A stretch of 64,000 nt of DNA from Methylocapsa sp. S129 (GTDB taxonomy: Bacteria > Pseudomonadota > Alphaproteobacteria > Rhizobiales > Beijerinckiaceae), in the NCBI RefSeq assembly GCF_009765995.1, contig NZ_LMUI01000011.1, positions 304,285-368,284 of the forward strand, read 5' to 3'. Position numbers and translations under genes: made by a program. Of the stretch, positions 1 through 8,492 are shown piece after piece. The notes beneath the pieces are model-generated. The model did not search any database, was not told the origin of the DNA, and saw only the letters and a list, made by a program, of their open reading frames with translations. Position 1 is the stretch's first letter, and each line of letters begins with the position of its first letter.

Positions 1-840
1 GTGTTCGAAGCGCTGCTCGGCGAGAAGGACGCGATCATCTCCGACGCGCTGAACCATGCCTCCATCATCGACGGCGTCCGGCTCTGCAAGGCGCGCCGGT
101 TGCGCTACGCCAATAATGACATGGGCGAACTCGAAGCCCGGCTGATCGAAGCCAAGGACGCCCGTTCGCGCCTGATCGTCACCGACGGGGTGTTCTCGAT
201 GGACGGGATCATCGCCAACCTGCCCGCCATTTGCGACCTCGCCGAAAAACACGATGCTTTGGTGATGGTCGACGACAGCCATGCGGTCGGCTTTATCGGC
301 GCGCGTGGCGCGGGGACGCCCGAGCGCTGCGGCGTCGAAGGACGCGTGCATCTGATCAGCGGAACTTTGGGCAAGGCTTTGGGCGGCGCCTCGGGCGGCT
401 ATATCGCGGGGCCCAAACCCTTCGTCGATCTGCTGCGCCAACGCGCGCGGCCTTATCTCTTCTCCAATGCGCTGGCGCCGTCGATCACCGCGGCGACGAT
501 CGAAGCGCTCGAACTTGTCGCGACATCCGCCGACCTGCGCGAAAATCTCGTCCGCAACGCCGCCCATTTCCGCAAGGGCCTCACCGCGGCGGGCTTCACG
601 CTGACGCCGGGCGAGCATCCGATCATCCCCGTGATGATCGGGGAGGCGGCGGCGGCGGCGCGGCTGGCCGGCGCGTTGCAACAAAGAGGCGTCTATGTCA
701 CGGCCTTTTCCTATCCGGTCGTGCCGCATGGCAAGGCGCGGATCAGGACGCAGATGAACGCCGCCCATTCGCTCGCCGATCTCGACCGCGCCATCGCGGC
801 TTTCGCATCGGCCGGCCGCGCCGTCGGCCTCATCCCCTGA
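1..840 (+). CDS. kbl: Glycine C-acetyltransferase (2-amino-3-ketobutyrate CoA ligase), 5' truncated by the window edge
   Basis: This is a PLP-dependent enzyme that cleaves 2-amino-3-oxobutyrate with CoA to glycine and acetyl-CoA, the second step of threonine breakdown. The visible 279 residues hold the core of the alpha-oxoamine synthase fold: the DDSHAVGF segment (about residues 91-98) that stacks on the cofactor, and [10 protein letters not shown], whose Lys125 should form the Schiff base. Family members are about 395-400 residues, so roughly 115 N-terminal residues lie before the window. The GTG at position 1 is an internal valine rather than a start. It sits 31 bases upstream of tdh, the enzyme that makes its substrate, and the two surely form an operon. 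Identification is firm because of the tdh partner, which separates it from the related BioF and HemA. Confidence 0.95.
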   Translation: MFEALLGEKDAIISDALNHASIIDGVRLCKARRLRYANNDMGELEARLIEAKDARSRLIVTDGVFSMDGIIANLPAICDLAEKHDALVMVDDSHAVGFIGARGAGTPERCGVEGRVHLISGTLGKALGGASGGYIAGPKPFVDLLRQRARPYLFSNALAPSITAATIEALELVATSADLRENLVRNAAHFRKGLTAAGFTLTPGEHPIIPVMIGEAAAAARLAGALQQRGVYVTAFSYPVVPHGKARIRTQMNAAHSLADLDRAIAAFASAGRAVGLIP

Positions 841-871
841 AACCTCTGCTTATCGCCAGGATTATCGCGCC

Positions 872-1900
872 ATGAAATCGTTGGTCAAAGCCAAGTCGGA
901 ACGCGGCCTGTGGCGGGAGGAGACGCCGCGCCCGGAATTTGGGCCGAACGATGTGCTGATTAAAGTGAGGAAGGCGGCGATCTGCGGCACCGACCTGCAT
1001 ATCTATAATTGGGACAAATGGGCGGCGCGCACCATTCCCGTGCCGATGGTGGTCGGCCATGAATATCTCGGCGTGATCGAAGCGGTCGGCCGCGACGTGA
1101 CGGCGCTTAAGGTCGGCCAGCGCGTTTCGGGCGAAGGGCATATCGTTTGCGGCTTCTGCCGCAATTGCCGCGCGGGGCGCGGCCACCTCTGCCGCAACAC
1201 TTTGGGCGTCGGCGTCAACCGGCCGGGCGCCTTCGCCGATTATGTCGCAATCCCCGCCTCCAACGCCTATCTCATCCCCGATTCCATCCCGGACGAAATC
1301 GCCGCCATTCTCGATCCGCTGGGCAACGCCGTCCACACGGCTTTGTCCTTCGATCTCGTCGGCGAGGATGTGCTGATCACCGGCGCCGGGCCGATCGGCC
1401 TGATGGCGATCGCGATCTGCCGCCATGTCGGCGCGCGCAATATCGTCATCACCGACGTCAACGATTATCGCCTCGCCTTGGCGAGGACGATGGGCGCGAC
1501 GCGCGCGGTGCGCGCCGACCGCCAGACGCTGAAAGAAGTCATGGTCGAAATCGACATGCATGAGGGCTTCGACGTCGGCCTCGAAATGTCGGGCAACCCG
1601 AAAGCCCTGCGCGACATGATCGGCGCCATGAACAATGGCGGCAAGGTCGCCCTGCTCGGCATCCTCGCCGACGAGGCGGCGATCGACTGGAACGAAGTCA
1701 TTTTCAAAGGCCTGACGCTGAAGGGCATCTATGGCCGCGAGATGTACGAGACCTGGTACAAGATGCTGGCGATGCTGCAGAGCGGACTCGACGTCTCGCC
1801 GGTGATCACCCATCGCCTGCCGATGGCGGAGTTCGAGACGGGCTTTGCGGCGCTGAATGCGGGGCAGGCGTGTAAGGTGGTGCTGGATTTTAACGCGTGA
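872..1900 (+). CDS. tdh: L-threonine 3-dehydrogenase
   Basis: This cytosolic zinc- and NAD-dependent dehydrogenase oxidises threonine to 2-amino-3-oxobutyrate, which Kbl then splits. At 342 residues it matches the family length. Visible ligands are Cys38 in ICGTD, His63 and Glu64 in GHEYLG for the catalytic zinc, and Cys93, Cys96, Cys99 and Cys107 for the structural zinc, at the same numbering as the Escherichia coli enzyme. A Rossmann motif GAGPIGLMA lies near residue 172. The start ATG follows kbl by 31 bases, consistent with a kbl-tdh operon for threonine catabolism. Downstream there is no strong terminator, only about 140 bases to the next promoter. Confidence 0.96.
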   Translation: MKSLVKAKSERGLWREETPRPEFGPNDVLIKVRKAAICGTDLHIYNWDKWAARTIPVPMVVGHEYLGVIEAVGRDVTALKVGQRVSGEGHIVCGFCRNCRAGRGHLCRNTLGVGVNRPGAFADYVAIPASNAYLIPDSIPDEIAAILDPLGNAVHTALSFDLVGEDVLITGAGPIGLMAIAICRHVGARNIVITDVNDYRLALARTMGATRAVRADRQTLKEVMVEIDMHEGFDVGLEMSGNPKALRDMIGAMNNGGKVALLGILADEAAIDWNEVIFKGLTLKGIYGREMYETWYKMLAMLQSGLDVSPVITHRLPMAEFETGFAALNAGQACKVVLDFNA

Positions 1901-2008
1901 GACCGCTCTTTTGAGGAAGCAGAATGGAGCGTTGACGGCGTAATTTCCGCGCGCAGCGTGGGCCGCGCATCGTCGCTCGAATTCTTAGTCTTCTCGGACT
2001 CGACGACC

Positions 2009-2036
2009 TTGATAAACCCAACAGATGGGTTATATT
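2009..2036 (+). promoter_or_regulatory. Sigma-70-type promoter with an inverted repeat filling the spacer
   Basis: A -35 box TTGATA (2009-2014) and a -10 box TATATT (2031-2036) are 16 bases apart. The spacer is almost exactly an inverted repeat, AACCCA (2015-2020), ACAGA, TGGGTT (2026-2031). A protein bound here would block RNA polymerase, so it reads as an autoregulated promoter for the DUF4160/DUF2442 pair. The predicted start point (about 2043) falls on the ATG at 2042, so the message may be leaderless. Boxes and repeat are seen; activity is inferred. Confidence 0.6.
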
Positions 2037-2041
2037 AAGGA

Positions 2042-2290
2042 ATGGTTGTCGTCCATCGCGCTCACGGCTTCCGGTTCGTCATTTACACCCTCGATCACGA
2101 ACCGGCGCATGTCCACATTACCGGAGCGGGACAGGCGAAAATCAACCTGCTTGGACCGGATGGCGCGCCTGAAGTGGTGTCCAGCATCGGCATCAAGCGG
2201 TCTGACATGCGGCCCCTCATCGCGGAGACAATCGCGCGCCGCGACGATTTTTTGCAGGAATGGGAGCGTATCCATGGTCGACGCAACTGA
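2042..2290 (+). CDS. DUF4160 domain protein, first gene of a small two-gene module
   Basis: An 82-residue protein of the DUF4160 family, recognised from its pattern of a short N-terminal strand, HEPAHVHITG (about residues 19-28), and a C-terminal helix rich in Arg and Glu. The biochemical role of the family is not established; it commonly pairs with DUF2442 proteins, and such pairs have been proposed to act as toxin-antitoxin-like modules. The purine-rich AAGGA at 2037-2041 directly abuts the ATG, too close for a normal ribosome binding site, which supports a leaderless start. The 3' end overlaps the next gene by 17 bases, so the two are translationally coupled. Confidence 0.8.
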   Translation: MVVVHRAHGFRFVIYTLDHEPAHVHITGAGQAKINLLGPDGAPEVVSSIGIKRSDMRPLIAETIARRDDFLQEWERIHGRRN

Positions 2291-2693
2291 CGCGCAGATC
2301 AGAGCGGCCGAAGCGCGTGGTCGCAAGATTCTGGAAACAGAACCCAGAGCCGCGAGTGCGCGTTATGATCGGGCCGCAGATCGTGTCGTGGTCGATCTGG
2401 TCAACGGATGCGCCTATGCGTTCCCCCCACAGCTTGTGCAGGATCTGCATGGCGCAAGCCAGGACGATCTTGCGAATGTCGAGGTGGACGGGCTTGGGTT
2501 CAACCTGCATTGGCCCGCGCTTGACGTGGACCTCTACGTACCGGCGTTGGTGTCCGGCATCTTCGGGACCCGCGCCTGGATGACTCGGGCGTTGGCCCGC
2601 GCGGCCGGGCGCACGACTTCGCCAGCGAAGGCGGCGGCGGCTCGCTCGAACGGCGCGAAGGGCGGTCGTCCTCGTAAGAGCGTGAGCCGCTGA
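2274..2693 (+). CDS. DUF2442 domain protein, partner of the DUF4160 gene
   Basis: A 139-residue protein. The start ATG lies inside the end of the DUF4160 gene. Residues about 20-85 resemble DUF2442, with the pattern VVVDLVNGCAYAFPP followed by a GLGFNLHWPALDVDLYVPAL segment. The C-terminal 40 residues are Ala, Lys and Arg rich, ending GGRPRKSVSR, an AT-hook-like basic tail that could contact nucleic acid. DUF2442 proteins are often encoded beside DUF4160; the basic tail makes this the likelier DNA-binding partner, but that is inference. Its TGA stop (2691-2693) touches the stop codon of the convergent pyrB with no spacing. Confidence 0.78.
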   Translation: MVDATDAQIRAAEARGRKILETEPRAASARYDRAADRVVVDLVNGCAYAFPPQLVQDLHGASQDDLANVEVDGLGFNLHWPALDVDLYVPALVSGIFGTRAWMTRALARAAGRTTSPAKAAAARSNGAKGGRPRKSVSR

Positions 2694-3647
2694 TCACCCA
2701 TTCGGCAAATGCTGCGCCAGCGCCTCCAGCACCGCCATGCGCACGGCGACCCCCATCTCGACCTGCTCCCGGATCAGCGATTGCGCGCCATCGGCCACCA
2801 GCGAGTCGATCTCGACGCCGCGGTTCATCGGGCCGGGATGCATCACCAAAGCATCGGGCTTGGCCCAGGCGAGCTTCTCCTCGTCGAGGCCGAAATAGCG
2901 GAAATATTCCTTGGTCGAGGGCACGAAGGCGCCGTTCATGCGCTCGCGCTGCAGGCGTAGCATCATCACGATATCGGCGCCCGCGAGGCCGGCGCGCATA
3001 TCGCGAAAGACTTCGACGCCCATATTCTCGATGCCCGGCGGCAGCAGGGTCGAGGGGCCGACGACGCGCACGCGCGCGCCCAAAGCGCCGAGCAGCAGGA
3101 TATTCGAGCGCGCGACGCGCGAATGCAGGATGTCGCCGCAGATGGCGACGACCAGTCCTTCGATGCGCCCCTTGTTGCGGCGAATGGTCAGCGCGTCGAG
3201 CAGGGCCTGGGTCGGATGCTCGTGGGCGCCGTCGCCCGCATTGATGACGGAGCAGTCGACCTTGCGGGCGAGCAGATGGACAGCGCCCGCCTGATGATGG
3301 CGCACGACGATAATGTCGGGCCGCATCGCATTGAGCGTCGCCGCCGTGTCGATCAGCGTCTCGCCTTTTTTGACGCTGGAATTGGCGGTCGACATGTTCA
3401 TCACATCGGCGCCGAGCCGCTTGCCGGCCAGTTCGAACGAGGATTGCGTCCGGGTGGAGGCTTCGAAGAATAGATTGATCTGCGTGCGCCCGCGCAAGGT
3501 CGTGCGCTTCTTCTCGACCTGCCGGGAAATCTCGACGGCGGAATCGGCCAGATCGAGCAAAGCGACGATCTCCAAAGGCGAAAGACCTTCGATGCCGAGC
3601 AGATGGCGTTGCGCGAAAATCGGCTTTTGAAGCGTTGCTTGCATCAA
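2694..3647 (-). CDS. pyrB: Aspartate carbamoyltransferase catalytic subunit
   Basis: Catalyses carbamoyl phosphate plus aspartate to N-carbamoylaspartate, the committed step of pyrimidine synthesis. At 317 residues it is full length. The carbamoyl phosphate site STRT (residues 64-67), the [10 protein letters not shown] segment and MHPGPMNRG near residue 267 are all present. In many Hyphomicrobiales pyrB is followed by pyrC, plsY, dprA and topA on one strand. Here pyrB points away from topA and none of the three intervening genes is present, which indicates a local rearrangement. No pyrI-type regulatory subunit is nearby. Confidence 0.97.
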   Translation of the reverse strand: MMQATLQKPIFAQRHLLGIEGLSPLEIVALLDLADSAVEISRQVEKKRTTLRGRTQINLFFEASTRTQSSFELAGKRLGADVMNMSTANSSVKKGETLIDTAATLNAMRPDIIVVRHHQAGAVHLLARKVDCSVINAGDGAHEHPTQALLDALTIRRNKGRIEGLVVAICGDILHSRVARSNILLLGALGARVRVVGPSTLLPPGIENMGVEVFRDMRAGLAGADIVMMLRLQRERMNGAFVPSTKEYFRYFGLDEEKLAWAKPDALVMHPGPMNRGVEIDSLVADGAQSLIREQVEMGVAVRMAVLEALAQHLPNG

Positions 3648-3734
3648 GAGGAGAGCCTATATGCCCTGGACCGTGATCGGGCAAGACAGGGCGCGCCCGA
3701 GTTCCGCCCTTGATGACCGCGCTTTCCCCACCAT

Positions 3735-3829
3735 TTGACACGCGGCCCGCCCTCCACCATTTTCCGCGCCCTGTTCGGCATGGCCGAGTCAAAGCATTTT
3801 CGCGGTCGCCAGCTCTTTTAAGGCTGGCG
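3735..3829 (+). promoter_or_regulatory. Candidate topA promoter and leader hairpin
   Basis: TTGACA at 3735-3740 is a perfect -35 box; the best -10 at normal spacing is CATTTT (3758-3763), which is weak. Downstream, CGCCAGC (3807-3813) and GCTGGCG (3823-3829) form a 7-pair hairpin with a 9-base loop, ending 26 bases before the topA ATG. Such a leader stem could affect translation of topA. The hairpin is plain in the sequence; the promoter and any regulation are inferred. Confidence 0.4.
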
Positions 3830-3855
3830 TCATCCGCGCTCGAGGACAATTTCGC

Positions 3856-6759
3856 ATGAAGGTTGTGATCGTCGAATCGCCGTCTAAGGCCAAGACAATC
3901 AATAAATATCTGGGCAAGGACTATGACGTCTACGCCTCGTTCGGCCATGTCCGCGATCTGCCGCCCAAGGACGGCTCGGTCGATCCGGAGAACGATTTCG
4001 CCATGCTTTGGGAGGTCGACGGCAAGTCGTCCAAGCGCCTTTCCGAGATCGCCGCCGCGGTCAAGGACGCCGACCGCGTCATTCTGGCGACCGACCCGGA
4101 TCGCGAAGGCGAGGCCATTTCCTGGCACATCTACGAGATCCTGAAAGGCAAACGCGTTCTCAAGGACAAGCGCGTCGACCGCGTGGTCTTCAACGCGGTG
4201 ACCAAGGAAGCCGTCCTCGACGCGATGCGCCATCCCCGCGAGATCGACGCCGCTTTGGTCGACGCCTATCTCGCCCGCCGCGCGCTCGATTATCTCGTCG
4301 GCTTCAATCTGTCGCCGGTGTTGTGGCGCAAACTGCCCGGCGCCCGCTCGGCGGGCCGCGTGCAATCGGTGGCGCTGCGCATCGTCTGCGACCGCGAGCT
4401 GGAGATCGAGAAATTCGTCAAACGCGAGTATTGGTCGCTCGTCGCCCACCTGAAGACAGCGGCCGACGCGCCCTTCACCGCGCGGCTGGTCGGCGCCGAC
4501 GGCAAGAAGATCAACCGGCTCGACATCGGGTCCGGGAAAGAGGCCGAGGATTTCAAAGCGGCGCTCGACGCCGCCAAATTCTCGGTGGTCGAGGTCGAAT
4601 CAAAACCCGCCAAGCGGCACCCCTATCCGCCTTTCACTACATCGACCCTGCAGCAGGAAGCCTCGCGCAAACTCGGTCTCGCGCCGGCGCGCACGATGCA
4701 GATCGCGCAACGTCTTTATGAAGGCGTCGATCTTGGCGACGGGCCGGCCGGACTCATTACCTATATGCGCACCGACGGCGTCGACCTTGCGCCAGAGGCG
4801 ATCGCAGGCGCGCGCCAGGTGATCGGCAAGGATTTCGGCGACAAATATGTTCCGGCGGCGCCGCGCAAATACACGGTCAAAGCCAAGAATGCGCAAGAGG
4901 CGCATGAGGCCATCCGCCCGACCGACCTCACCCGCCGGCCGCGCGAAGTCGCGCGCCATCTGGAAGGCGATCAGGCTAAGCTTTACGAATTGATCTGGAC
5001 GCGAACGATCGCCAGCCAGATGGAGAGCGCCGAACTGGAGCGCACCAGTGTCGACATTCTGGCCGCCGCCGGCGCGCGGCGCCTGGATTTCCGCGCCACC
5101 GGACAGGTCGTGCGCTTCGACGGGTTCCTCGCGCTCTATCAGGAGGGGCGCGACGACGAGGAGGACGAAGATTCCAGCCGCTTGCCCCCGATGGCGGCGG
5201 GCGAGGCGCTCGCCAAGGAGCGCATCGAGGCGTCGCAGCATTTCACCGAACCGCCGCCGCGCTATACCGAGGCGACGCTCGTCAAACGCATGGAGGAACT
5301 GAGCATCGGCCGGCCTTCGACCTATGCCTCCACGCTCGCGGTGCTGCGGGATCGCGATTATGTGCGGCTTGAGAAAAAGCGCCTGTTTCCCGAAGATAAA
5401 GGGCGGCTCGTGACCGCTTTCCTGGAATCCTTCTTCACTAGATATGTCGGCTATGATTTCACCGCCGATCTGGAAGAGAAGCTCGACAAAGTCTCCAACA
5501 GCGAAATCGACTGGAAGGATCTGCTGCGCGATTTTTGGCGCGACTTCTCCATCGCGATCGGCGGCACCAAGGATCTGCGCACCACGCAGGTGCTCGACAG
5601 CCTCAACGAATTGCTCGGCCCGCATATTTTCCCCGCGCGCGAGGATGGCGGCGATCCGCGCCTTTGTCCGCTTTGCAACAAGGGGCAATTGTCGTTGAAA
5701 CTCGGCAAGTTTGGCGCTTTCATCGGCTGTTCGAATTATCCCGAATGCAAATTCACGCGCGTCCTGTCGCCGACCGGACAGGACCAGGCTAAACTCGTCG
5801 AAGGCGAGCGCCCCGGCGTGCGCGCGCTCGGCCAGGACCCCGCGACGGGCGAGGAAATCACGCTGCGCAGCGGGCGCTTTGGCGATTATGTGCAGCAGGG
5901 CGAAGGAGAAAAACCCAAGCGCTGTTCTCTGCCGAAAGGGTTGGCGCCGGCCGATGTGACTCTAGAGCAGGCGCTCGCTCTGTTGTCGCTGCCGCGTGAA
6001 GTCGCGCGTCATCCCACCAGCGGCGAACCGATCCTGGCCGGCATCGGGCGCTACGGCGCCTATGTCCAGCATGCGAAGACTTACGCCAATCTCGGCAAGG
6101 ACGAAGACGTGCTGGCGATCGGCGGCAATCGCGCGATCGACCTCATCGTCGCCAAAGAGAGCGGCGCCGGCGGGCGGCGTTTTGGCGCGGGATCGGGCCG
6201 CGCGCTGGGCGACCACCCGACCCTGGGCGGCGCCGTCAGTGTGAAGGAAGGGCGCTTTGGCGCCTATGTCAATCATGGCAAGATCAACGCGACCTTGCCC
6301 AAGGGGACCGATACAACGACGCTGACGCTCGACGACGCCGTCGCCGCACTCGCAGCGAAAGCGGCGGGAGGCGGGGTCGGCGGCGGGCGCCTGCTCGGCG
6401 AACATCCCAAAGGCGGCCCGATCTCGGTCCGGCCCGGACGGTTCGGCGCCTATGTCAATTGGGGCAAGGTCAATGCGACGATCCCGAAATCCGTCTCGCC
6501 CGACGACATTTCGCTGGGTGAAGCCATCGACCTGATCGAGGAGCGCGAGGGCCGTCCCTCCGGCGCACGCGGGAAGCCGGCCCGCAAGGCGCCGGCCAAG
6601 GCGGGCGCGACAAAGAAGGCCGCGGCCAAGAGCGATCCGCCCTTCAAGCCGGACGCCAGGGCCAAATCCACACCTTCGGCCGCCAAGCCCTCCGCCACGA
6701 CGAAACCCAAGGCGAAGCCTATCAAAAAGCCGGCGGCGAAAGCCAAGCGCAAGGCGTGA
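3856..6759 (+). CDS. topA: DNA topoisomerase I (type IA)
   Basis: Relaxes negative supercoils by transient single-strand cleavage. The 967-residue protein starts with the TOPRIM motif IVESPSKAKTI (residues 5-15), has the acidic triad DPDREGEAIS (80-89), and the nucleophilic tyrosine is Tyr303 in GLITYMRTDG. A four-cysteine zinc ribbon (CPLC...CSNYPEC) lies near residues 605-631, followed by several repeated RFGAYVNHGK-type modules, typical of alphaproteobacterial TopA C-terminal repeats. The last 90 residues are a Lys, Ala and Pro rich basic tail, probably for DNA or RNA polymerase contact. In relatives topA directly precedes rnr; here a methyltransferase and a toxin-antitoxin pair lie between them. 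Confidence 0.97.
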   Translation: MKVVIVESPSKAKTINKYLGKDYDVYASFGHVRDLPPKDGSVDPENDFAMLWEVDGKSSKRLSEIAAAVKDADRVILATDPDREGEAISWHIYEILKGKRVLKDKRVDRVVFNAVTKEAVLDAMRHPREIDAALVDAYLARRALDYLVGFNLSPVLWRKLPGARSAGRVQSVALRIVCDRELEIEKFVKREYWSLVAHLKTAADAPFTARLVGADGKKINRLDIGSGKEAEDFKAALDAAKFSVVEVESKPAKRHPYPPFTTSTLQQEASRKLGLAPARTMQIAQRLYEGVDLGDGPAGLITYMRTDGVDLAPEAIAGARQVIGKDFGDKYVPAAPRKYTVKAKNAQEAHEAIRPTDLTRRPREVARHLEGDQAKLYELIWTRTIASQMESAELERTSVDILAAAGARRLDFRATGQVVRFDGFLALYQEGRDDEEDEDSSRLPPMAAGEALAKERIEASQHFTEPPPRYTEATLVKRMEELSIGRPSTYASTLAVLRDRDYVRLEKKRLFPEDKGRLVTAFLESFFTRYVGYDFTADLEEKLDKVSNSEIDWKDLLRDFWRDFSIAIGGTKDLRTTQVLDSLNELLGPHIFPAREDGGDPRLCPLCNKGQLSLKLGKFGAFIGCSNYPECKFTRVLSPTGQDQAKLVEGERPGVRALGQDPATGEEITLRSGRFGDYVQQGEGEKPKRCSLPKGLAPADVTLEQALALLSLPREVARHPTSGEPILAGIGRYGAYVQHAKTYANLGKDEDVLAIGGNRAIDLIVAKESGAGGRRFGAGSGRALGDHPTLGGAVSVKEGRFGAYVNHGKINATLPKGTDTTTLTLDDAVAALAAKAAGGGVGGGRLLGEHPKGGPISVRPGRFGAYVNWGKVNATIPKSVSPDDISLGEAIDLIEEREGRPSGARGKPARKAPAKAGATKKAAAKSDPPFKPDARAKSTPSAAKPSATTKPKAKPIKKPAAKAKRKA

Positions 6760-6895
6760 GCAAGGCGTGGCGAGCGGGCGCGTCCGCTTCCGGGCCGCTT
6801 GAATATGACGCCGGCTTGGTGCAACTTTAGATGGGCGGACGGCGTTAAAGGTGCGTAATTCCTGAGAATTGTCCGCATGCAGGGAGTCGCGTTTC

Positions 6896-7576
6896 ATGCC
6901 GCATCCGGGAACTGCAAGGCCGGAAGTCCTGGCCAAGCGCGCATCCGAATCGGCCTATAGCCGCTGGGCGCCGATCTATGACCTGATCTTCGATCTGCCG
7001 TTTCACCCCGGCCGACTGGCGGCCGCGGCGGCGGCGGCTCAGGCGGCGCCCAACGAGGGCGAGGTTCTGGTCGTCGGAGTCGGCACCGGGCTCGAACTCG
7101 GCCTGTTGCCCAAGAATCTGCGCATCACCGGCATCGATCTCAGCGCGCCGATGTTGAAATTGGCGCGCGAGCGCGTCGCCAAAGAGGCCCTCGGGCAGGT
7201 CAAAGCGCTCCATATCATGGACGCCGGCGCGCTCGACTTTCCGGACCAGCGGTTCGATGTCGCTCTCGCGCCCTATGTGATGAGCGTCGTCCCGGCCCCC
7301 GCCCGTGTGCTCGACGAGATGTGGCGCGTTTTGCGGCCGGGCGGCCAGATGGTCCTGATGAACCATTTCTCCGCCGAGCGCGGTTTGCGGGCGAGGACCG
7401 AGGCGGCGCTTGAAAAATCCGCCGGCTGGCTGGGCTGGCATCCGCAATTCCCCTATGCGGCGGTCGGCGACTGGATCGCCGCGCGCAAGGACGCTTCCAT
7501 TCTGGAGCGCCGCGCGGTTGCGCCGTTCCGGCTGTTTACGCTGCTGCGCGTGCAAAAGGCGACGGGCGGGGCGTGA
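6896..7576 (+). CDS. pmtA: PmtA-like SAM-dependent methyltransferase (probable phosphatidylethanolamine N-methyltransferase)
   Basis: A 226-residue class I methyltransferase. The SAM motif I is VVGVGTGLELGLL (about residues 57-69), motif II is ITGIDLSAPML, and a post-motif region RVLRPGGQMVLMNHF is typical. The N-terminal SAYSRWAPIYDLIF segment, an amphipathic helix near the membrane in PmtA of Rhodobacter and Agrobacterium, points to phospholipid methylation leading to phosphatidylcholine, common in this order. Ubiquinone methyltransferase UbiE is a more distant alternative. I start at the ATG at 6896, which has AGGGAG ten bases upstream; a TTG at 6869 is less likely. Convergent with higA, 8 bases apart. 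Confidence 0.8.
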   Translation: MPHPGTARPEVLAKRASESAYSRWAPIYDLIFDLPFHPGRLAAAAAAAQAAPNEGEVLVVGVGTGLELGLLPKNLRITGIDLSAPMLKLARERVAKEALGQVKALHIMDAGALDFPDQRFDVALAPYVMSVVPAPARVLDEMWRVLRPGGQMVLMNHFSAERGLRARTEAALEKSAGWLGWHPQFPYAAVGDWIAARKDASILERRAVAPFRLFTLLRVQKATGGA

Positions 7577-7584
7577 ACGAGCGT

Positions 7585-7902
7585 TCACGCTGCGATTTCC
7601 AATGGGCGAAGCCGTTCAACGATATCGCCGACTTCGTTAAACGCCATTCCGATTTCATAGCGACTCTGCAGGTTCATCCAGAACTCGGGGGTTGTGCCGA
7701 GCACGCGAGCAAGCCTTATTGCGGTATCGCCAGTGATGCCGAGCTTCTCACTGGCGATGCGCTCGATACGGGTGCGCGGGACTCCGCAGGATTTGGCGAG
7801 CGCGCCAGCCGACAAATGAAGCGGCTTGAGGTATTCCTCACGCAACATCTCGCCGGGGTGCATGGGCGGCAGGGTCGCAACAATCTCAACGTTCTCGGGC
7901 AT
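7585..7902 (-). CDS. higA: HigA-type antitoxin, XRE helix-turn-helix
   Basis: A 105-residue DNA-binding antitoxin. The diagnostic HPGEMLREEYL sequence (about residues 14-24) is followed by the helix-turn-helix LSAGALAKSCGVPRTRIERI and the LARVLGTTPEFWMNLQ segment found in all HigA/VapI proteins. It should neutralise HigB by direct binding and repress the operon. It lies 28 bases downstream of higB, the toxin-first order typical of this family. I chose the ATG at 7902; the upstream in-frame ATG codons would run into higB. Confidence 0.92.
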   Translation of the reverse strand: MPENVEIVATLPPMHPGEMLREEYLKPLHLSAGALAKSCGVPRTRIERIASEKLGITGDTAIRLARVLGTTPEFWMNLQSRYEIGMAFNEVGDIVERLRPLEIAA

Positions 7903-7930
7903 AGGCGCCCTCCTCTCGAAGTCTAGTCGC

Positions 7931-8212
7931 TCAGTGATAGTCAACGATCTCGACATTATCCGGGCCGGCAGGGGTCCAAATGAAGCAGATGCGGTATTGA
8001 TCATTGATGCGAATGGCGTGCTGGCCATCGCGGTCCGCCCTCAATGGGTGAAGCTTATTGCCAGGAGGGCTGGCGAGATCTTCCAGTCTATTGGCTGCGT
8101 TGACCGCTTCAAGCTTTCGGCGCGCGACCTTGAACGCTTCTGTCGGAAAGCCCTTCGGACACTTCCCCTTGAAAACCAGTTCGGTCGTCATATCTTTGAA
8201 ACGTAGGATCAT
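7931..8212 (-). CDS. higB: HigB-type toxin (RelE/ParE fold mRNA interferase)
   Basis: A 93-residue basic protein of the HigB/RelE superfamily that would cleave mRNA on the ribosome. Family landmarks are AFKVARRKLEAVNAANRLEDL in the helical part, NKLHPLRADRDGQHAIRINDQYRICFIW in the central sheet, and a C-terminal VEIVDYH with the conserved final His. The start ATG at 8212 (MILRFKDM) is favoured over the ATG ten codons upstream because the family begins with an I-x-F-K strand. It is co-transcribed with higA, and two operator-like palindromes lie upstream. Confidence 0.92.
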   Translation of the reverse strand: MILRFKDMTTELVFKGKCPKGFPTEAFKVARRKLEAVNAANRLEDLASPPGNKLHPLRADRDGQHAIRINDQYRICFIWTPAGPDNVEIVDYH

Positions 8213-8233
8213 CGCCGTCTCTTCTTCATTCTT

Positions 8234-8284
8234 GTATCGCAAAGAGATACGGAGAGCAAGAGGAATGTATCAATTAGAGATACA
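8234..8284 (-). promoter_or_regulatory. higBA promoter with two operator palindromes
   Basis: Two copies of GTATC-N7-GATAC occur at 8234-8250 and 8266-8284; the second extends to perfect 6-base arms (TGTATC, GATACA). Their centres are 33 bases apart, about three helical turns, so bound dimers would lie on one face. On the minus strand a -35 box TTGATA (8273-8268) and a poor -10 GTATCT (8250-8245) separated by 17 bases are formed by arms of the two palindromes. This fits HigA autoregulation. The repeats are seen directly, the assignment to HigA is inferred from position. Confidence 0.68.
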
Positions 8285-8434
8285 AAATTCGATGATCAGA
8301 CTTGCCGCTGGGGCCACGCTGATTTTTCCGCAAAGAGCCGCAATACTTGGATCGGCCTTTGCTGGCGTGCGGCGCATCTCGTTCCGCGCCATGAAATGAT
8401 GCGGGAAAGCAGAACGCCGGCTGACCGGCGGCGC

Positions 8435-8492
8435 TTGTGCGCACGAAGCTGCGCCATGATATATATGCGGGGCCGTGCATTTGCCCGCCCCG
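8435..8492 (+). promoter_or_regulatory. Candidate rnr promoter and leader hairpins
   Basis: TTGTGC (8435-8440) and GATATA (8458-8463) at 17-base spacing, within the AT-rich run gatatatat, form the best promoter upstream of rnr. Two inverted repeats flank it: CGCCGG/CCGGCG (8415-8430, tetraloop CTGA) just before, and CGGGGC/GCCCCG (8468-8492) in the predicted leader. Promoter quality is moderate and untested. Confidence 0.42.

Noticed and set aside
2500-4449. A 649-codon open frame on the minus strand over pyrB and the start of topA
   Set aside because: It is out of frame with two firmly identified genes and has the Arg- and Ala-rich composition of a high-GC shadow frame.
4600-5688. Long minus-strand open frame inside topA
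   Set aside because: It is an antisense shadow of a conserved catalytic gene, with no family match and no start signal.
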